This document shows positions 52,178-60,549 of a stretch of 64,000 nucleotides of DNA, piece after piece. Numbering within the stretch: the first letter of the stretch is position 1; every line of letters begins with the position of its first letter. Source of the stretch: Chthonomonas sp. UBA1950 (GTDB taxonomy: Bacteria; Armatimonadota; Fimbriimonadia; Fimbriimonadales; Fimbriimonadaceae). The position numbers were made by a program, and so were the translations under genes. The notes below the pieces were generated by a model. It made no database searches. It saw nothing but the letters and a program-made list of their open reading frames with translations, and was not told where the DNA came from. The stretch lies in NCBI GenBank assembly GCA_002336105.1, contig DDEQ01000004.1:3395-67394 (forward strand). Reading direction: 5' to 3'.

Positions 52178-52567
52178 CTAATACTTCTCGTGACCCGGGT
52201 GGACGCACTTGACAGTGCAAGTCGTCGGATCGAGAACGTACGGTTCTTTCCCGATGGGGTCACACAGAAAGTCAGACGAGAGCTTCAAGTCTTGCAGACT
52301 TGCTGGACATTGTTCTTCTCCGCTTGACTGAGCCACTTGAATCGCCAAACGAACCTGGCCCAGGTTAGACCGGCAGACATCATCTTTGGCAGCAAGTTGG
52401 CTTCGACCAAGCACAGTCTTGCCTTTCTTGTCCGCACGCTCGGGAACCTTTTGCGAACCGCCTATGCCAAGTACTGAGCCGCCTTTGAACAAAACGACAA
52501 CGAGCACCAGAATAATGGCGACTGTAACAAGCACACCAACCATCGAATTGCCGCGTAATCGCTTCAT
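52178..52567 (-). CDS. Pseudopilin-like membrane protein without canonical leader
   Basis: 129 residues with one helix (SMVGVLVTVAIILVLVVVLF) directly after a short basic leader MKRLRGN. The C-terminal part (CRSNLGQVRLAIQVAQSS, CPASLQDLKL, DPIGKEPYVLDPTTCTVKC, ending HPGHEKY) follows the common pseudopilin pattern of small repeat-size substrates. The cleavage-site Glu at +5 is absent. Overlaps the BCCP-like gene by ATGA and precedes the MerR gene. Confidence 0.6.
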   Translation of the reverse strand: MKRLRGNSMVGVLVTVAIILVLVVVLFKGGSVLGIGGSQKVPERADKKGKTVLGRSQLAAKDDVCRSNLGQVRLAIQVAQSSGEEQCPASLQDLKLSSDFLCDPIGKEPYVLDPTTCTVKCVHPGHEKY

Positions 52568-52953
52568 ATCACTTTGACTTTCGCTAGAACCTGACCAAAC
52601 TCGACAGCTTGACCTTCGTGAACGCAAACCTCGACAACTTCACCGGCGAGCTTAGAAAAGACTTCGTTTTGGATTCCAAGCGCAGTGAGAACCGCGACCA
52701 AATCACCACTCTTGATGATTGAGCCTACTTCAAGCGGCTTCGGTGCTGAACGATAGTAACCGACCAACGTGGCTGTGATTGGTTTGATTTCGTCAGCAAT
52801 GACTGACTCTCCGCTCTTAGCGACACCGGGCGGGGTCGGAGCGAGTCGAGCGACGAACTGGTCATCTCCAAGCGCTAGTTCGACTTCAGCAAAGCCTTTT
52901 TGTCGTGCAGCCGATAGTGCGTGGCGCACATGGTCAAGGTTCAAAGACGCCAT
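52564..52953 (-). CDS. Biotin/lipoyl-attachment domain protein lacking the biotinyl lysine
   Basis: 129 residues arranged like the acetyl-CoA carboxylase carrier AccB: variable N-terminus, then GYYRSAPKP, VGSIIKSGDLVAVL, the biotin-turn region and HEGQAVEFGQVLAKV. At the attachment site the usual AMKM is replaced by ALGI (residues 91-94), so Gly93 stands where Lys is biotinylated. The DNA reads cleanly through this site. It cannot carry biotin, which recalls plant BADC proteins that lack the Lys and hold back acetyl-CoA carboxylase. No accA, accC or accD lies nearby. Confidence 0.8.
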   Translation of the reverse strand: MASLNLDHVRHALSAARQKGFAEVELALGDDQFVARLAPTPPGVAKSGESVIADEIKPITATLVGYYRSAPKPLEVGSIIKSGDLVAVLTALGIQNEVFSKLAGEVVEVCVHEGQAVEFGQVLAKVKVI

Positions 52954-53016
52954 GGGATCGACAGTTTACCCAGCACTGATGCCTAGGATTTGCACTAGAC
53001 AAACCTCAAATACTGG

Positions 53017-53060
53017 TATACTTCAGGTTCAAATCCGGCCAACCGTTTTGGGCTGGATTT
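53017..53060 (+). promoter_or_regulatory. gyrB promoter and 5' leader hairpin
   Basis: An extended -10 (TGGTATACT, hexamer 53017-53022) would start transcription near 53029. Directly after it, AAATCCGGCC (53031-53040) pairs with GGGCTGGATTT-type sequence (53051-53060; ten pairs, one G-T) around a 10-base loop. This puts a stable hairpin at the very 5' end of the gyrB mRNA. Confidence 0.5.
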
Positions 53061-53120
53061 GACGGTTTATGGATGCACGTTTCCCGGTCAACAGAACGGA
53101 GAGCATCCCTGAGAAAGCCC

Positions 53121-55244
53121 ATGTCGGATCAGATCAACCCTTCTAGCGACGACCAACTTCTCTCTATAGAAGAGATTTCCAGTAAGGTCGAAGGCGATTA
53201 TAACGCCAGTCAAATTCAGGTTCTTGAGGGACTTGAAGCAGTGCGCAAGCGCCCCGGAATGTACGTTGGCGATAATGGCAAACGCGGCTTGCACCAGCTT
53301 TTCAAAGAAGTTCTTGACAACGCTGTAGACGAGGCTCTTGCCGGTTACTGCGACAACATTGTCGTTACGCTTCATACAGATAACTCGCTAAGCGTTTCTG
53401 ATAACGGTCGTGGCATTCCCGTCGACAAGCACGAAAAGATGGGTGTTTCCGCCCTTCAAGTCGTTATGACGGTTTTACACGCTGGAGGTAAGTTCGGCGG
53501 AGGCGGATACAAAACCGCTGGCGGTCTTCACGGCGTTGGCGTGAGCTGTACGAACGCACTTTCTGGCTGGATGGAAACGACGGTCAAGCGTAACGGAAAG
53601 ATCTATCGACAGCGATACGAGAAGGGTATTCCGCAGTACGATGTTCAGGAGATCGGGACATGCGATCCCGAAGACACCGGCACCACACAGAGATGGCTTG
53701 CCGACGATACCGTTCTAACAGTCACCGAATACGATATCCCGATTCTAACGACTCGTATGAAGGAACTCGCTTACCTTAACGGTCGAGTTCGATTCGAGTT
53801 CATCGACGAACAGGATACAGACCGCAGCGAAGTTTTCCACTATAGCCGAGGCATTCCGCAACTCGTCGAAGACCTTAACGACGGCAAGGACACGCTTCAT
53901 CCGGTCGTGTTCTTCCGCCGAACGAAGGACAATACCGAACTAGAAGTTGCTCTGCAGTACCACGATGGATATAACCAAACGGTCTTGGCATTCAGCAACA
54001 ACATCCACAACCCCGACGGTGGAACACACGTTTCTGGCTTTAGTACAGCCCTCACCCGTGTGGTCAATAGCTACGCTCGTCGCATGAACTTCTTGAAAGA
54101 GAAGGATAACAACCTAACCAGCGACGACATCAGTAGCGGCTTGACCGCCGTCATTTCGTTGAGGCTAGAGAACCCATCGTACAACTCGCAAGACAAGGTT
54201 AAGCTGGTTACCCCTGAGGTCCAGGGAATGACCAACTCACTCGTCGGCGATGGTTTGGGAACATTCTTCGACGAGAACCCATCGGTCGCCAAACGAATTG
54301 TTGATAAGGCGATTAATGAACAGCGAGCACGCGAAGCAGCCCGAAAGGCTGCTGAGCAAATCCGACGTGGTAATGCGATGGATAGCTTCGGTTTGCCAGG
54401 CAAACTCAGCGACTGTATTAGCAAGAATCGCGATGACTGTGAGCTCTTCCTTGTTGAAGGAGACTCGGCAGGCGGTTCAGCAAAAGGTGCCCGAGACCGA
54501 CAGACCCAAGCAGTTTTGCCACTTCGAGGAAAAATTCTGAACGTCGAAAGAGCCCGACTTGACCGCGCGCTCGACAGCGAAGAAATCAAATCGTTGATCG
54601 CTGCTCTCGGAGTCGGTATTGACCTCAACCTTGGTCGAAGCCGAGCTGCCCAGAGCAGTGATGAGGACGAGCCGACACTCGATTTCGAAATGTCGGTCGG
54701 TGGCCCTGGAATTCATCAGAACGGAAATGCCGGTAAGAAGAAGAAGGATCGAACCGAAGACATTACGTTCGAGTTGGAGAAGCTCCGATACGGCAAGATC
54801 ATCATCATGACCGACGCGGACGTTGATGGTGAACATATTCGAACGCTCTTGCTCACTTTCTTCTATCGATACATGCGCCCGCTTATGGAAGCTGGCCACA
54901 TCTATCTGGCTCAGCCACCGCTATTTGTTGTCAAGTTTGGAAACAACGAGCGATACTATGCTCTCGACGAGAAAGAGCGCGATGAAATCGTAAAAACCTA
55001 CAAGAAGAAACGCGATCCGATCATCACCCGATTTAAGGGTCTTGGTGAGATGAACGCAGAGCAACTTGAAGAAACAACGATGAGCCCAGAGCATCGACGA
55101 CTGGTCCAAATCAAGCTGGATCCGAACTTCGAGATGCAGATTGAGCAGATGTTCAGTCGCCTAATGGGTGACAAAGTTGAGCCACGTCGTGAGTTCATCG
55201 AAGCCCATGCAAAGCAAGCTCACAACGTTGACTGGCACTATTAA
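53121..55244 (+). CDS. gyrB: DNA gyrase subunit B
   Basis: ATPase subunit of gyrase, 707 residues. Start at ATG 53121 (MSDQINPSSDD); the open frame begins 16 codons earlier without support. GHKL ATPase: LDNAVDEALAG, SDNGRGIPV, GGLHGVGVSCTNALS; transducer domain with NPDGGTHVSGF; Toprim domain with EGDSAGGSAKGARD and metal-binding DADVDG; C-terminal zinc-free tail IEAHAKQAHNVDW. Gyrase rather than topoisomerase IV by the GYRB-type Toprim insert and tail. Followed by a strong terminator. Confidence 0.96.
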   Translation: MSDQINPSSDDQLLSIEEISSKVEGDYNASQIQVLEGLEAVRKRPGMYVGDNGKRGLHQLFKEVLDNAVDEALAGYCDNIVVTLHTDNSLSVSDNGRGIPVDKHEKMGVSALQVVMTVLHAGGKFGGGGYKTAGGLHGVGVSCTNALSGWMETTVKRNGKIYRQRYEKGIPQYDVQEIGTCDPEDTGTTQRWLADDTVLTVTEYDIPILTTRMKELAYLNGRVRFEFIDEQDTDRSEVFHYSRGIPQLVEDLNDGKDTLHPVVFFRRTKDNTELEVALQYHDGYNQTVLAFSNNIHNPDGGTHVSGFSTALTRVVNSYARRMNFLKEKDNNLTSDDISSGLTAVISLRLENPSYNSQDKVKLVTPEVQGMTNSLVGDGLGTFFDENPSVAKRIVDKAINEQRAREAARKAAEQIRRGNAMDSFGLPGKLSDCISKNRDDCELFLVEGDSAGGSAKGARDRQTQAVLPLRGKILNVERARLDRALDSEEIKSLIAALGVGIDLNLGRSRAAQSSDEDEPTLDFEMSVGGPGIHQNGNAGKKKKDRTEDITFELEKLRYGKIIIMTDADVDGEHIRTLLLTFFYRYMRPLMEAGHIYLAQPPLFVVKFGNNERYYALDEKERDEIVKTYKKKRDPIITRFKGLGEMNAEQLEETTMSPEHRRLVQIKLDPNFEMQIEQMFSRLMGDKVEPRREFIEAHAKQAHNVDWHY

Positions 55245-55267
55245 TCTGCCACCAACTATGGTCGAAC

Positions 55268-55309
55268 AGCCCTCTTCTATGATTTCGTAGAAGAGGGCTT
55301 TCGTCTTTA
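55268..55309 (+). terminator. gyrB terminator
   Basis: AGCCCTCTTCTA (55268-55279) pairs perfectly with TAGAAGAGGGCT (55288-55299), 8-base loop, followed by TTTCGTCTTT. The 12-pair stem is the most stable in the window. Confidence 0.85.
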
Positions 55310-55378
55310 TTCGTTCCTTTTTGTTGGCCTATCTGATTGTTTCATGAAAGCCCGGAATCAACTTGAAAGACCTGATCG

Positions 55379-55384
55379 TAAACT
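55379..55384 (+). promoter_or_regulatory. -10 box for leaderless AfsR-like gene
   Basis: TAAACT, then GTGATG (6 bases), then the ATG at 55391. This spacing favours the third of three overlapping start codons. Confidence 0.45.
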
Positions 55385-55390
55385 GTGATG

Positions 55391-58372
55391 ATGGAGGTCG
55401 TATGGCGAATCGAAATGCTCGGCACTATACGAGCTTCAAACGGCGACATTGCCGTATCACGGTTCCGAACAAAACGAGTCGCTGCTCTTTTAGCCTATCT
55501 TGCAATCAATAAGTCCCGAGCCTTTTCACGAGACGAATTGGCTGAACTCCTCTGGCCAGAAGGCGAACCGGAAACCATCCGCCGAAATCTCAGGCAAGCT
55601 TTGCTCTCTTTGCGACACGCGGTGGAGCCGCCTCCGCTCCCCCAAGGTTCGATCATCTTGGCAGAGCAAGATCGATTGCAGATAGCCTCCAACCGGATTG
55701 TCACCGATGTTTCCGAGTTTGAAACACTCATAAAGCAATCTGAACTGCAAAGCGGACCAGATCGAATAGGAAAACTCAAACAAGCCATCGATCTTTATGC
55801 TGGCGACTTCTTGCCTGGCTTTCACGATGAGTGGGTCCAAAACGAGCGTCTTCGGCTAGAGGACTTACTTCTTAAGGCTATTTCTATGCTCGTGGCCGAG
55901 TGCGAGCTGATCGAGGAGCCCGAAGACGCTATCCACTATTTACGAATCGCCATCGACCACGAACCCCTTTCAGAAGCCTTGCACTACAACCTTATGCAGC
56001 AATACATGAAGGTTAACCGAGCGGCTAGTGCGGTAAAGCAGTTCGAGAAGCTAGAAGCCTTACTCCGAGAACAACTCGACACATTGCCAGAAGATGACAC
56101 GATTCGATTAGCAGAGAGCGCTCGGGCTTCCATTGGTGAATCGATTGCGCCGAATGTTCGAAGAAAATCACAAACAGTTGAATCCCGGATGGCTATTGAG
56201 CCGCACATCAGTCGACTTCCGATTCAGCTCACACGTTGTTTTGGCAGAGATCGAGAAATCGATCAAATCGTTTCACTGCTTCAAAACAACCGGTTGGTCT
56301 CTGTACTTGGCCCAGCAGGAACTGGCAAAACAAGGCTGTCCATCGAGGTCGCGAAAGTCAGGTCATCCACAGAAAATGTCTTTTTCGTCCCGTTGGCTGA
56401 CCTTGGCACGGCAGCAGAAATCCCAGATCAAATCGTTGAAGTCATCCGAGCCAAACACGGCAAAACTCCGGCAGAGCGAATAGCGAACGCGTTTTTCGAT
56501 AACCCAGGACTGATCGTGCTCGATAACTTCGAACATCTCGTCGAGGAAGGCGCTTCCATCGTCTCCGAGCTTCTGATTTCGGTGCCGAAGCTCAAGTTTA
56601 TCGTGACGTCGCGTCAAGCACTCAAGAATGTTGGCGAGCAAGAATTCCCACTTGCCCCGCTCCCTATTCCCATCAGTCTAGACATACGGTCTCAAGAGGA
56701 ACTCTCCGAATTAGCCAAGAATCCCAGTATTCAGCTTCTGATTGATCGATGTCAGGCAGTTCGACCTGATATTCAGATAACAAAGCTGAACGCGCCTTAC
56801 TTGGTCGAAATCTGCTCGAAACTCGAAGGTATCCCTCTCGCGATTGAACTGGCTGCAGGCTTATCGAATGCCTTCACTCCAAGTCAGATCACCAAGCATC
56901 TTGATAATCGACTTGCCGCACTCACAAGCCGAAAGCGCGATGTTGTTGAGCGACAAAGGAGTTTAAGGGCGGCGATTGACTATAGCTACAGCATCCTCTC
57001 AAAGGACCAACAAGCGTTGTTTGCGGCACTCTCAATTTTTCGTGGCGGTTTCACGGCCAAGGCAGCGGCTTCAATTCTCGGGGGAATTAGCAACGTAAGT
57101 TGCCTTGAAATCATCCTAGATCTCCAAGAGCGTTCGCTTCTTCGTTCGGAGGAACACGATGAGAATGGGGAAATCCGGTTTCGACTTTTGGAGACTTTCC
57201 GCGAGTTTGGTGATGAATCTCTCGATGTCGAAACCAAGCTAAACCTGAAACTGGCTCACGCAAACTATTTCACCCAGTTAGGCAAAGACTTTCAGGGCAT
57301 AAATGAGGCCGCAACCCGAGCAATGATTCATGCCGTAGTCGACGCCGATTACGGAAATTACATCGCGGCCCTTGAGTTCTTGGTCGAGCAAAATAATCTT
57401 GACGATGCAGTGCGTCTGTTGATGCAGCTCACTACTTTGTGGGATGTTCGAGGCACGAAATCGCTTGAGAAACGTTTGGTGCACCAGATCGCAAACCTCC
57501 CAACGTTTAGCGAGGTCGATCCAGAACTCCGAATCGAGCTGCTACGAATGCTCGGAACAACTTATCTGCGAGACTCTGAGTTTCGTGCCGCCTACGACGC
57601 CTGCGAACGTGCCCTTGAGGTCGCCATAGATGCGAATATTAAGTACAGAATAGCTAGTTGCTACTTTGGAATGGCGCTCAATGCTGGGTTGCTTGGTGAA
57701 CCCGAATCTTGCCTCGCACTCTGTGATCGAGTGCTGGAACACGCTGACCCAAACAACGGAATCCTGCTAGAGAGAACCTACGTTAGCATTGGAAGTGCTC
57801 AATGGGGACTCGGACATCTCAGCGAAGCGGAGGCTGCTTTTCGGAAAGCTCGTGAAGTATCCGTTTCCTTCCGCCATGGAGAGCCAGATGGCTTGATCAT
57901 GGCGCATCTTGGTGGCGTCCTTCTCGACCAGAACAAGCTTGATGAAGCTATGGTTGCCGCCTCTGAAGGGATACGAATCAGCAAGATTTCGAAAAACGAG
58001 ATCAGCTACGCGGCAAGTCTTTCGGTGATCGCTCGGTATCATCACGCCAAAATGAACTTCGAGGCGGCTCTGGCAACCAGTTTTGAAGCACTCCAGAAAG
58101 CCTCCGAAATGGAGATCGGGGTGTATGGGATGGAAACCATTCGAAGACATGCCTATATACTCGCCGATTCAGGATCGCTTCATCGGTCAGTCGTGCTAAT
58201 CGCGGCTTCGATGGGAACGGGAGCTTTGGAAACAAAACACCAAACCGACGAAAGAGAAGCTGTTCTCGCACACCTACGAACATTACTTTCTAGTGCAGAC
58301 TTCGAAAAAGCTTGGGCAACTGGCCTGGGTATGAATCTTGGAAATGCGTTTAATTTGGCGTTGAATTCTTAA
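55391..58372 (+). CDS. AfsR/SARP-type regulator: DNA-binding, BTAD, NB-ARC ATPase and TPR domains
   Basis: 993 residues. OmpR-like DNA-binding domain about 1-90 (RTKRVAALLAYLAINKSRAFSRDELAELLWP), bacterial transcriptional activator domain about 95-245, NB-ARC ATPase about 280-560 with Walker A GPAGTGKT (307-314), Walker B LIVLDNFEHL, the SRQAL arm and LEGIPLAIELAAGL; TPR-like C-terminus about 620-993. Such proteins act as ATP-switched activators, often sensing phosphorylation or peptides. Start at ATG 55391 rather than GTG 55385 on the spacing of the -10. A prepilin operon begins about 90 bases downstream on the same strand and is a candidate target. Confidence 0.9.
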   Translation: MEVVWRIEMLGTIRASNGDIAVSRFRTKRVAALLAYLAINKSRAFSRDELAELLWPEGEPETIRRNLRQALLSLRHAVEPPPLPQGSIILAEQDRLQIASNRIVTDVSEFETLIKQSELQSGPDRIGKLKQAIDLYAGDFLPGFHDEWVQNERLRLEDLLLKAISMLVAECELIEEPEDAIHYLRIAIDHEPLSEALHYNLMQQYMKVNRAASAVKQFEKLEALLREQLDTLPEDDTIRLAESARASIGESIAPNVRRKSQTVESRMAIEPHISRLPIQLTRCFGRDREIDQIVSLLQNNRLVSVLGPAGTGKTRLSIEVAKVRSSTENVFFVPLADLGTAAEIPDQIVEVIRAKHGKTPAERIANAFFDNPGLIVLDNFEHLVEEGASIVSELLISVPKLKFIVTSRQALKNVGEQEFPLAPLPIPISLDIRSQEELSELAKNPSIQLLIDRCQAVRPDIQITKLNAPYLVEICSKLEGIPLAIELAAGLSNAFTPSQITKHLDNRLAALTSRKRDVVERQRSLRAAIDYSYSILSKDQQALFAALSIFRGGFTAKAAASILGGISNVSCLEIILDLQERSLLRSEEHDENGEIRFRLLETFREFGDESLDVETKLNLKLAHANYFTQLGKDFQGINEAATRAMIHAVVDADYGNYIAALEFLVEQNNLDDAVRLLMQLTTLWDVRGTKSLEKRLVHQIANLPTFSEVDPELRIELLRMLGTTYLRDSEFRAAYDACERALEVAIDANIKYRIASCYFGMALNAGLLGEPESCLALCDRVLEHADPNNGILLERTYVSIGSAQWGLGHLSEAEAAFRKAREVSVSFRHGEPDGLIMAHLGGVLLDQNKLDEAMVAASEGIRISKISKNEISYAASLSVIARYHHAKMNFEAALATSFEALQKASEMEIGVYGMETIRRHAYILADSGSLHRSVVLIAASMGTGALETKHQTDEREAVLAHLRTLLSSADFEKAWATGLGMNLGNAFNLALNS

Positions 58373-58464
58373 CATTTCCCTTCTGTTGATGTTTGGTTGA
58401 CGGGCCTATGTTAGCGTTAAGGTCTGAGGATTCTTTTTTTGGTGGACTCATTCCTATGTTATCA

Positions 58465-59265
58465 ATGAAAAAGGCTTTTACCCTTATTGAGTTGCTTGTG
58501 GTTATCGCAATCATCGCGATCCTAGCAGCTATCTTATTTCCAGTATTTGCTCAAGCAAAAGAAGCAGCAAAGAAAACTTCTTGCCTTTCCAACGTTAAGC
58601 AAGTTGCAGTCGCGACTCAGATGTACAACGGTGATTACGATGACACTGAGCCACTGATTCTTTACGCAACATTCAACGGCCCAGTCATGGATCAAAGCTA
58701 TTGGTTTGGTCGATTTCACGTCGACTTTAGCCAGATGCGAGTTGAGTTCCAAACCGATGGCGGACTTCTGCAGCCTTATATGAAGAGTCAGCCAATCGTC
58801 GGGTGTGCTTCATCGGCAAGCACCCTCCGAGCAAGCAAGCTGTGGTCTAGCCCACCCTTCACGCTCGTCAACTTCGAGAATGCACCTCTCGGAATCGGCA
58901 TGAACATTAACGTTGTGAAGTACTCAGGCAACGCTGTAAACGCCTCCGAAATTGCTTCGAGCGCTGAAACAATCTTGCTCGCAGACGGTGCCCAACTGAG
59001 CGGAAGCACTCTCTCAGTTGCCGTAAGCATTCAAGGTACGACCGGACTGCCAACAACCTACGGAATCCATTCAGACAAGGCAAACGTCGGCTGGGTTGAC
59101 GGTCACGCGAAGTCAATGAGTCTTGGAAAGCGCCCGGTCTCGTACTACTCGGGACAGGACCAAAAAGATGCTTATGAGAAGGCTCACTTCGGCGACGTCA
59201 TGAATGGATCCTATCCTTACGGAAACACTTGGGAGAACTACTATTACCGCGTTGACAAGCCCTAA
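58465..59265 (+). CDS. H-x9-DG type prepilin-like protein
   Basis: 266 residues. Leader MKKA before FTLIELLVVIAI (Ala at -1), or MLSMKKA if ATG 58456 is used. Outer domain: SNVKQVAVATQMYNGDYDDTE and the C-terminal GIHSDKANVGWVDGHAKSM, in which His and DG are nine residues apart. A possible promoter is TTGACG (58397-58402), 15-base spacer, TAAGGT (58418-58423). First gene of a three-gene unit with a lipoprotein and a thioredoxin. Confidence 0.88.
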   Translation: MKKAFTLIELLVVIAIIAILAAILFPVFAQAKEAAKKTSCLSNVKQVAVATQMYNGDYDDTEPLILYATFNGPVMDQSYWFGRFHVDFSQMRVEFQTDGGLLQPYMKSQPIVGCASSASTLRASKLWSSPPFTLVNFENAPLGIGMNINVVKYSGNAVNASEIASSAETILLADGAQLSGSTLSVAVSIQGTTGLPTTYGIHSDKANVGWVDGHAKSMSLGKRPVSYYSGQDQKDAYEKAHFGDVMNGSYPYGNTWENYYYRVDKP

Positions 59266-59470
59266 GACCCTTGCCTTATTTCTCCTCATCCTTGTTGGAT
59301 GTTCGCAGAAGCCGATAGATGCCCCGCAATCCGGGGCACCTTCGGCTTCGACAGAACTGTCCGACAAGCTATCGAAGATGACGCCCGAAGAGCGTGCCGC
59401 TTACGCCCAAAGCCACCAAGATGAATTGAAAGGAGCGTTCGGCGGAGCCCCCCAAGGAAGCACTCCATGA
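59252..59470 (+). CDS. Small lipoprotein overlapping a prepilin gene
   Basis: About 72 residues from TTG 59252, which overlaps the prepilin stop by 14 bases. The signal peptide (TSPKTLALFLLILVGC) ends in a lipobox with Cys at about 17. The mature part is short: a low-complexity linker then TPEERAAYAQSHQDELKG. This resembles the TPEKMQEIRKKEADERANY helix of the lipoprotein at 42.3 kb. No convincing Shine-Dalgarno, so the start is uncertain. Overlaps the thioredoxin gene by ATGA. Confidence 0.65.
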   Translation: MTSPKTLALFLLILVGCSQKPIDAPQSGAPSASTELSDKLSKMTPEERAAYAQSHQDELKGAFGGAPQGSTP

Positions 59471-60495
59471 AGAAGCTAATCTTCTTGTTAGCCACATGCG
59501 CCTTCTCGTGCGCATCCTTTGCTGACCAATTCTTGACGATTGGTGACAGCGCACCGAGCTTCAAGCCAGCGGCTTGGCTCAAAGGGACGCCCGTTAAGTC
59601 GTTTGAAAAGGGCAAGGTGTACGTCGTCGAGTTCTGGGCGACTTGGTGTCATCCATGTGTTGACAACATTCCGCACCTCACCGAACTGGCAAAGAAGTAC
59701 AAGGGCAAAGCAACGATCATCGGCTGCGATGTATGGGAAAACAATCAACCGATTGAGAAGGTTAAAGCTTTTGTCAAGAAGCAAGGCAGCAAGATGGATT
59801 ACAACGTCGCTGCTGATGGCTCTTCGAATGAGATCGCAAAATCGTGGCTAACGGCAGCAAGTGAAGGAGGCATTCCCTGTTCCTTCATCATCAATCAAGA
59901 GGGCAAAGTAGCTTGGATCGGGCACCCTGCCTCGATGGAGACTGCGCTTACCCAAGTAATCGAAGGCAAATTCGACGTTAGCGCAGCCAGAACAGCGAGA
60001 GAAAACGACAAGACGATCGTTAGGCCGATTACAGAAGCAATTGAATCAAAGGACTACGCCAAGACAGTCCAACTCATCGACGCTGCGATTGCGAAAGATG
60101 CAAAGAATCGATATAGATTCATGTATCAGTTGTTAACTTGTCTGTTCTACACAGATGCTGATCGAGGCAAAAAGCTATCCCGAGAAGTTATTGAAGAAGC
60201 GCAGAAATCGATTGGTGTTTACAACATGGTCGCTGCGATCTTTGCTACCGAATCTGGTTATTCGAAAGAATCCTATGCCTTTGGGTTGAGCATTGTCGAC
60301 GAAGGATTAGGACTGAACCAACAACTGCCGTTATTCAAGGGAATGAAGGCGGCGATACTGTTCAACTCCGGCGATAAAGAGGGAGCCGTAAAGCTCTGTG
60401 AAGAAGCTCTCGCTCTAGCGGAAGGTGACTCGCACGTTTCGCCGCAGTTCAAACAAACCCTCCAGAAGAACCTGGAAAAGTTTAAATCCAAATAA
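59467..60495 (+). CDS. TlpA-like exported thioredoxin with TPR-like tail
   Basis: 342 residues. Signal peptide about 1-19 (LIFLLATCAFSCASFA), so it acts outside the cytoplasm. Thioredoxin domain about 25-165: FWATWCHPCVDNIPHL holds the active-site pair Cys61/Cys64 (CHPC), and the cis-Pro lies in GGIPCSFI. The C-terminal 170 residues are helical and TPR-like. It likely reduces or forms disulphides, perhaps in the Cys-containing outer domains of the prepilin encoded with it. A strong terminator follows. Confidence 0.88.
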   Translation: MKKLIFLLATCAFSCASFADQFLTIGDSAPSFKPAAWLKGTPVKSFEKGKVYVVEFWATWCHPCVDNIPHLTELAKKYKGKATIIGCDVWENNQPIEKVKAFVKKQGSKMDYNVAADGSSNEIAKSWLTAASEGGIPCSFIINQEGKVAWIGHPASMETALTQVIEGKFDVSAARTARENDKTIVRPITEAIESKDYAKTVQLIDAAIAKDAKNRYRFMYQLLTCLFYTDADRGKKLSREVIEEAQKSIGVYNMVAAIFATESGYSKESYAFGLSIVDEGLGLNQQLPLFKGMKAAILFNSGDKEGAVKLCEEALALAEGDSHVSPQFKQTLQKNLEKFKSK

Positions 60496-60518
60496 GCAGC
60501 AGGAAATTCGATAGGCTC

Positions 60519-60549
60519 GGGGGTGGCATGATGCCACCCCCATTTTTTT
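60519..60549 (+). terminator. Rho-independent terminator after prepilin-lipoprotein-thioredoxin operon
   Basis: GGGGGTGGCA (60519-60528) and TGCCACCCCC (60532-60541) with a 3-base loop, then seven T (60543-60549). The T-run reaches the stop of the convergent glgP. Confidence 0.9.

Noticed and set aside
53020..53045. A tRNA T-loop-like string (GTTCAAATC) before gyrB
   Set aside because: The flanking bases do not form the T-stem and no acceptor or anticodon arm fits in the space; it is part of the gyrB leader hairpin.
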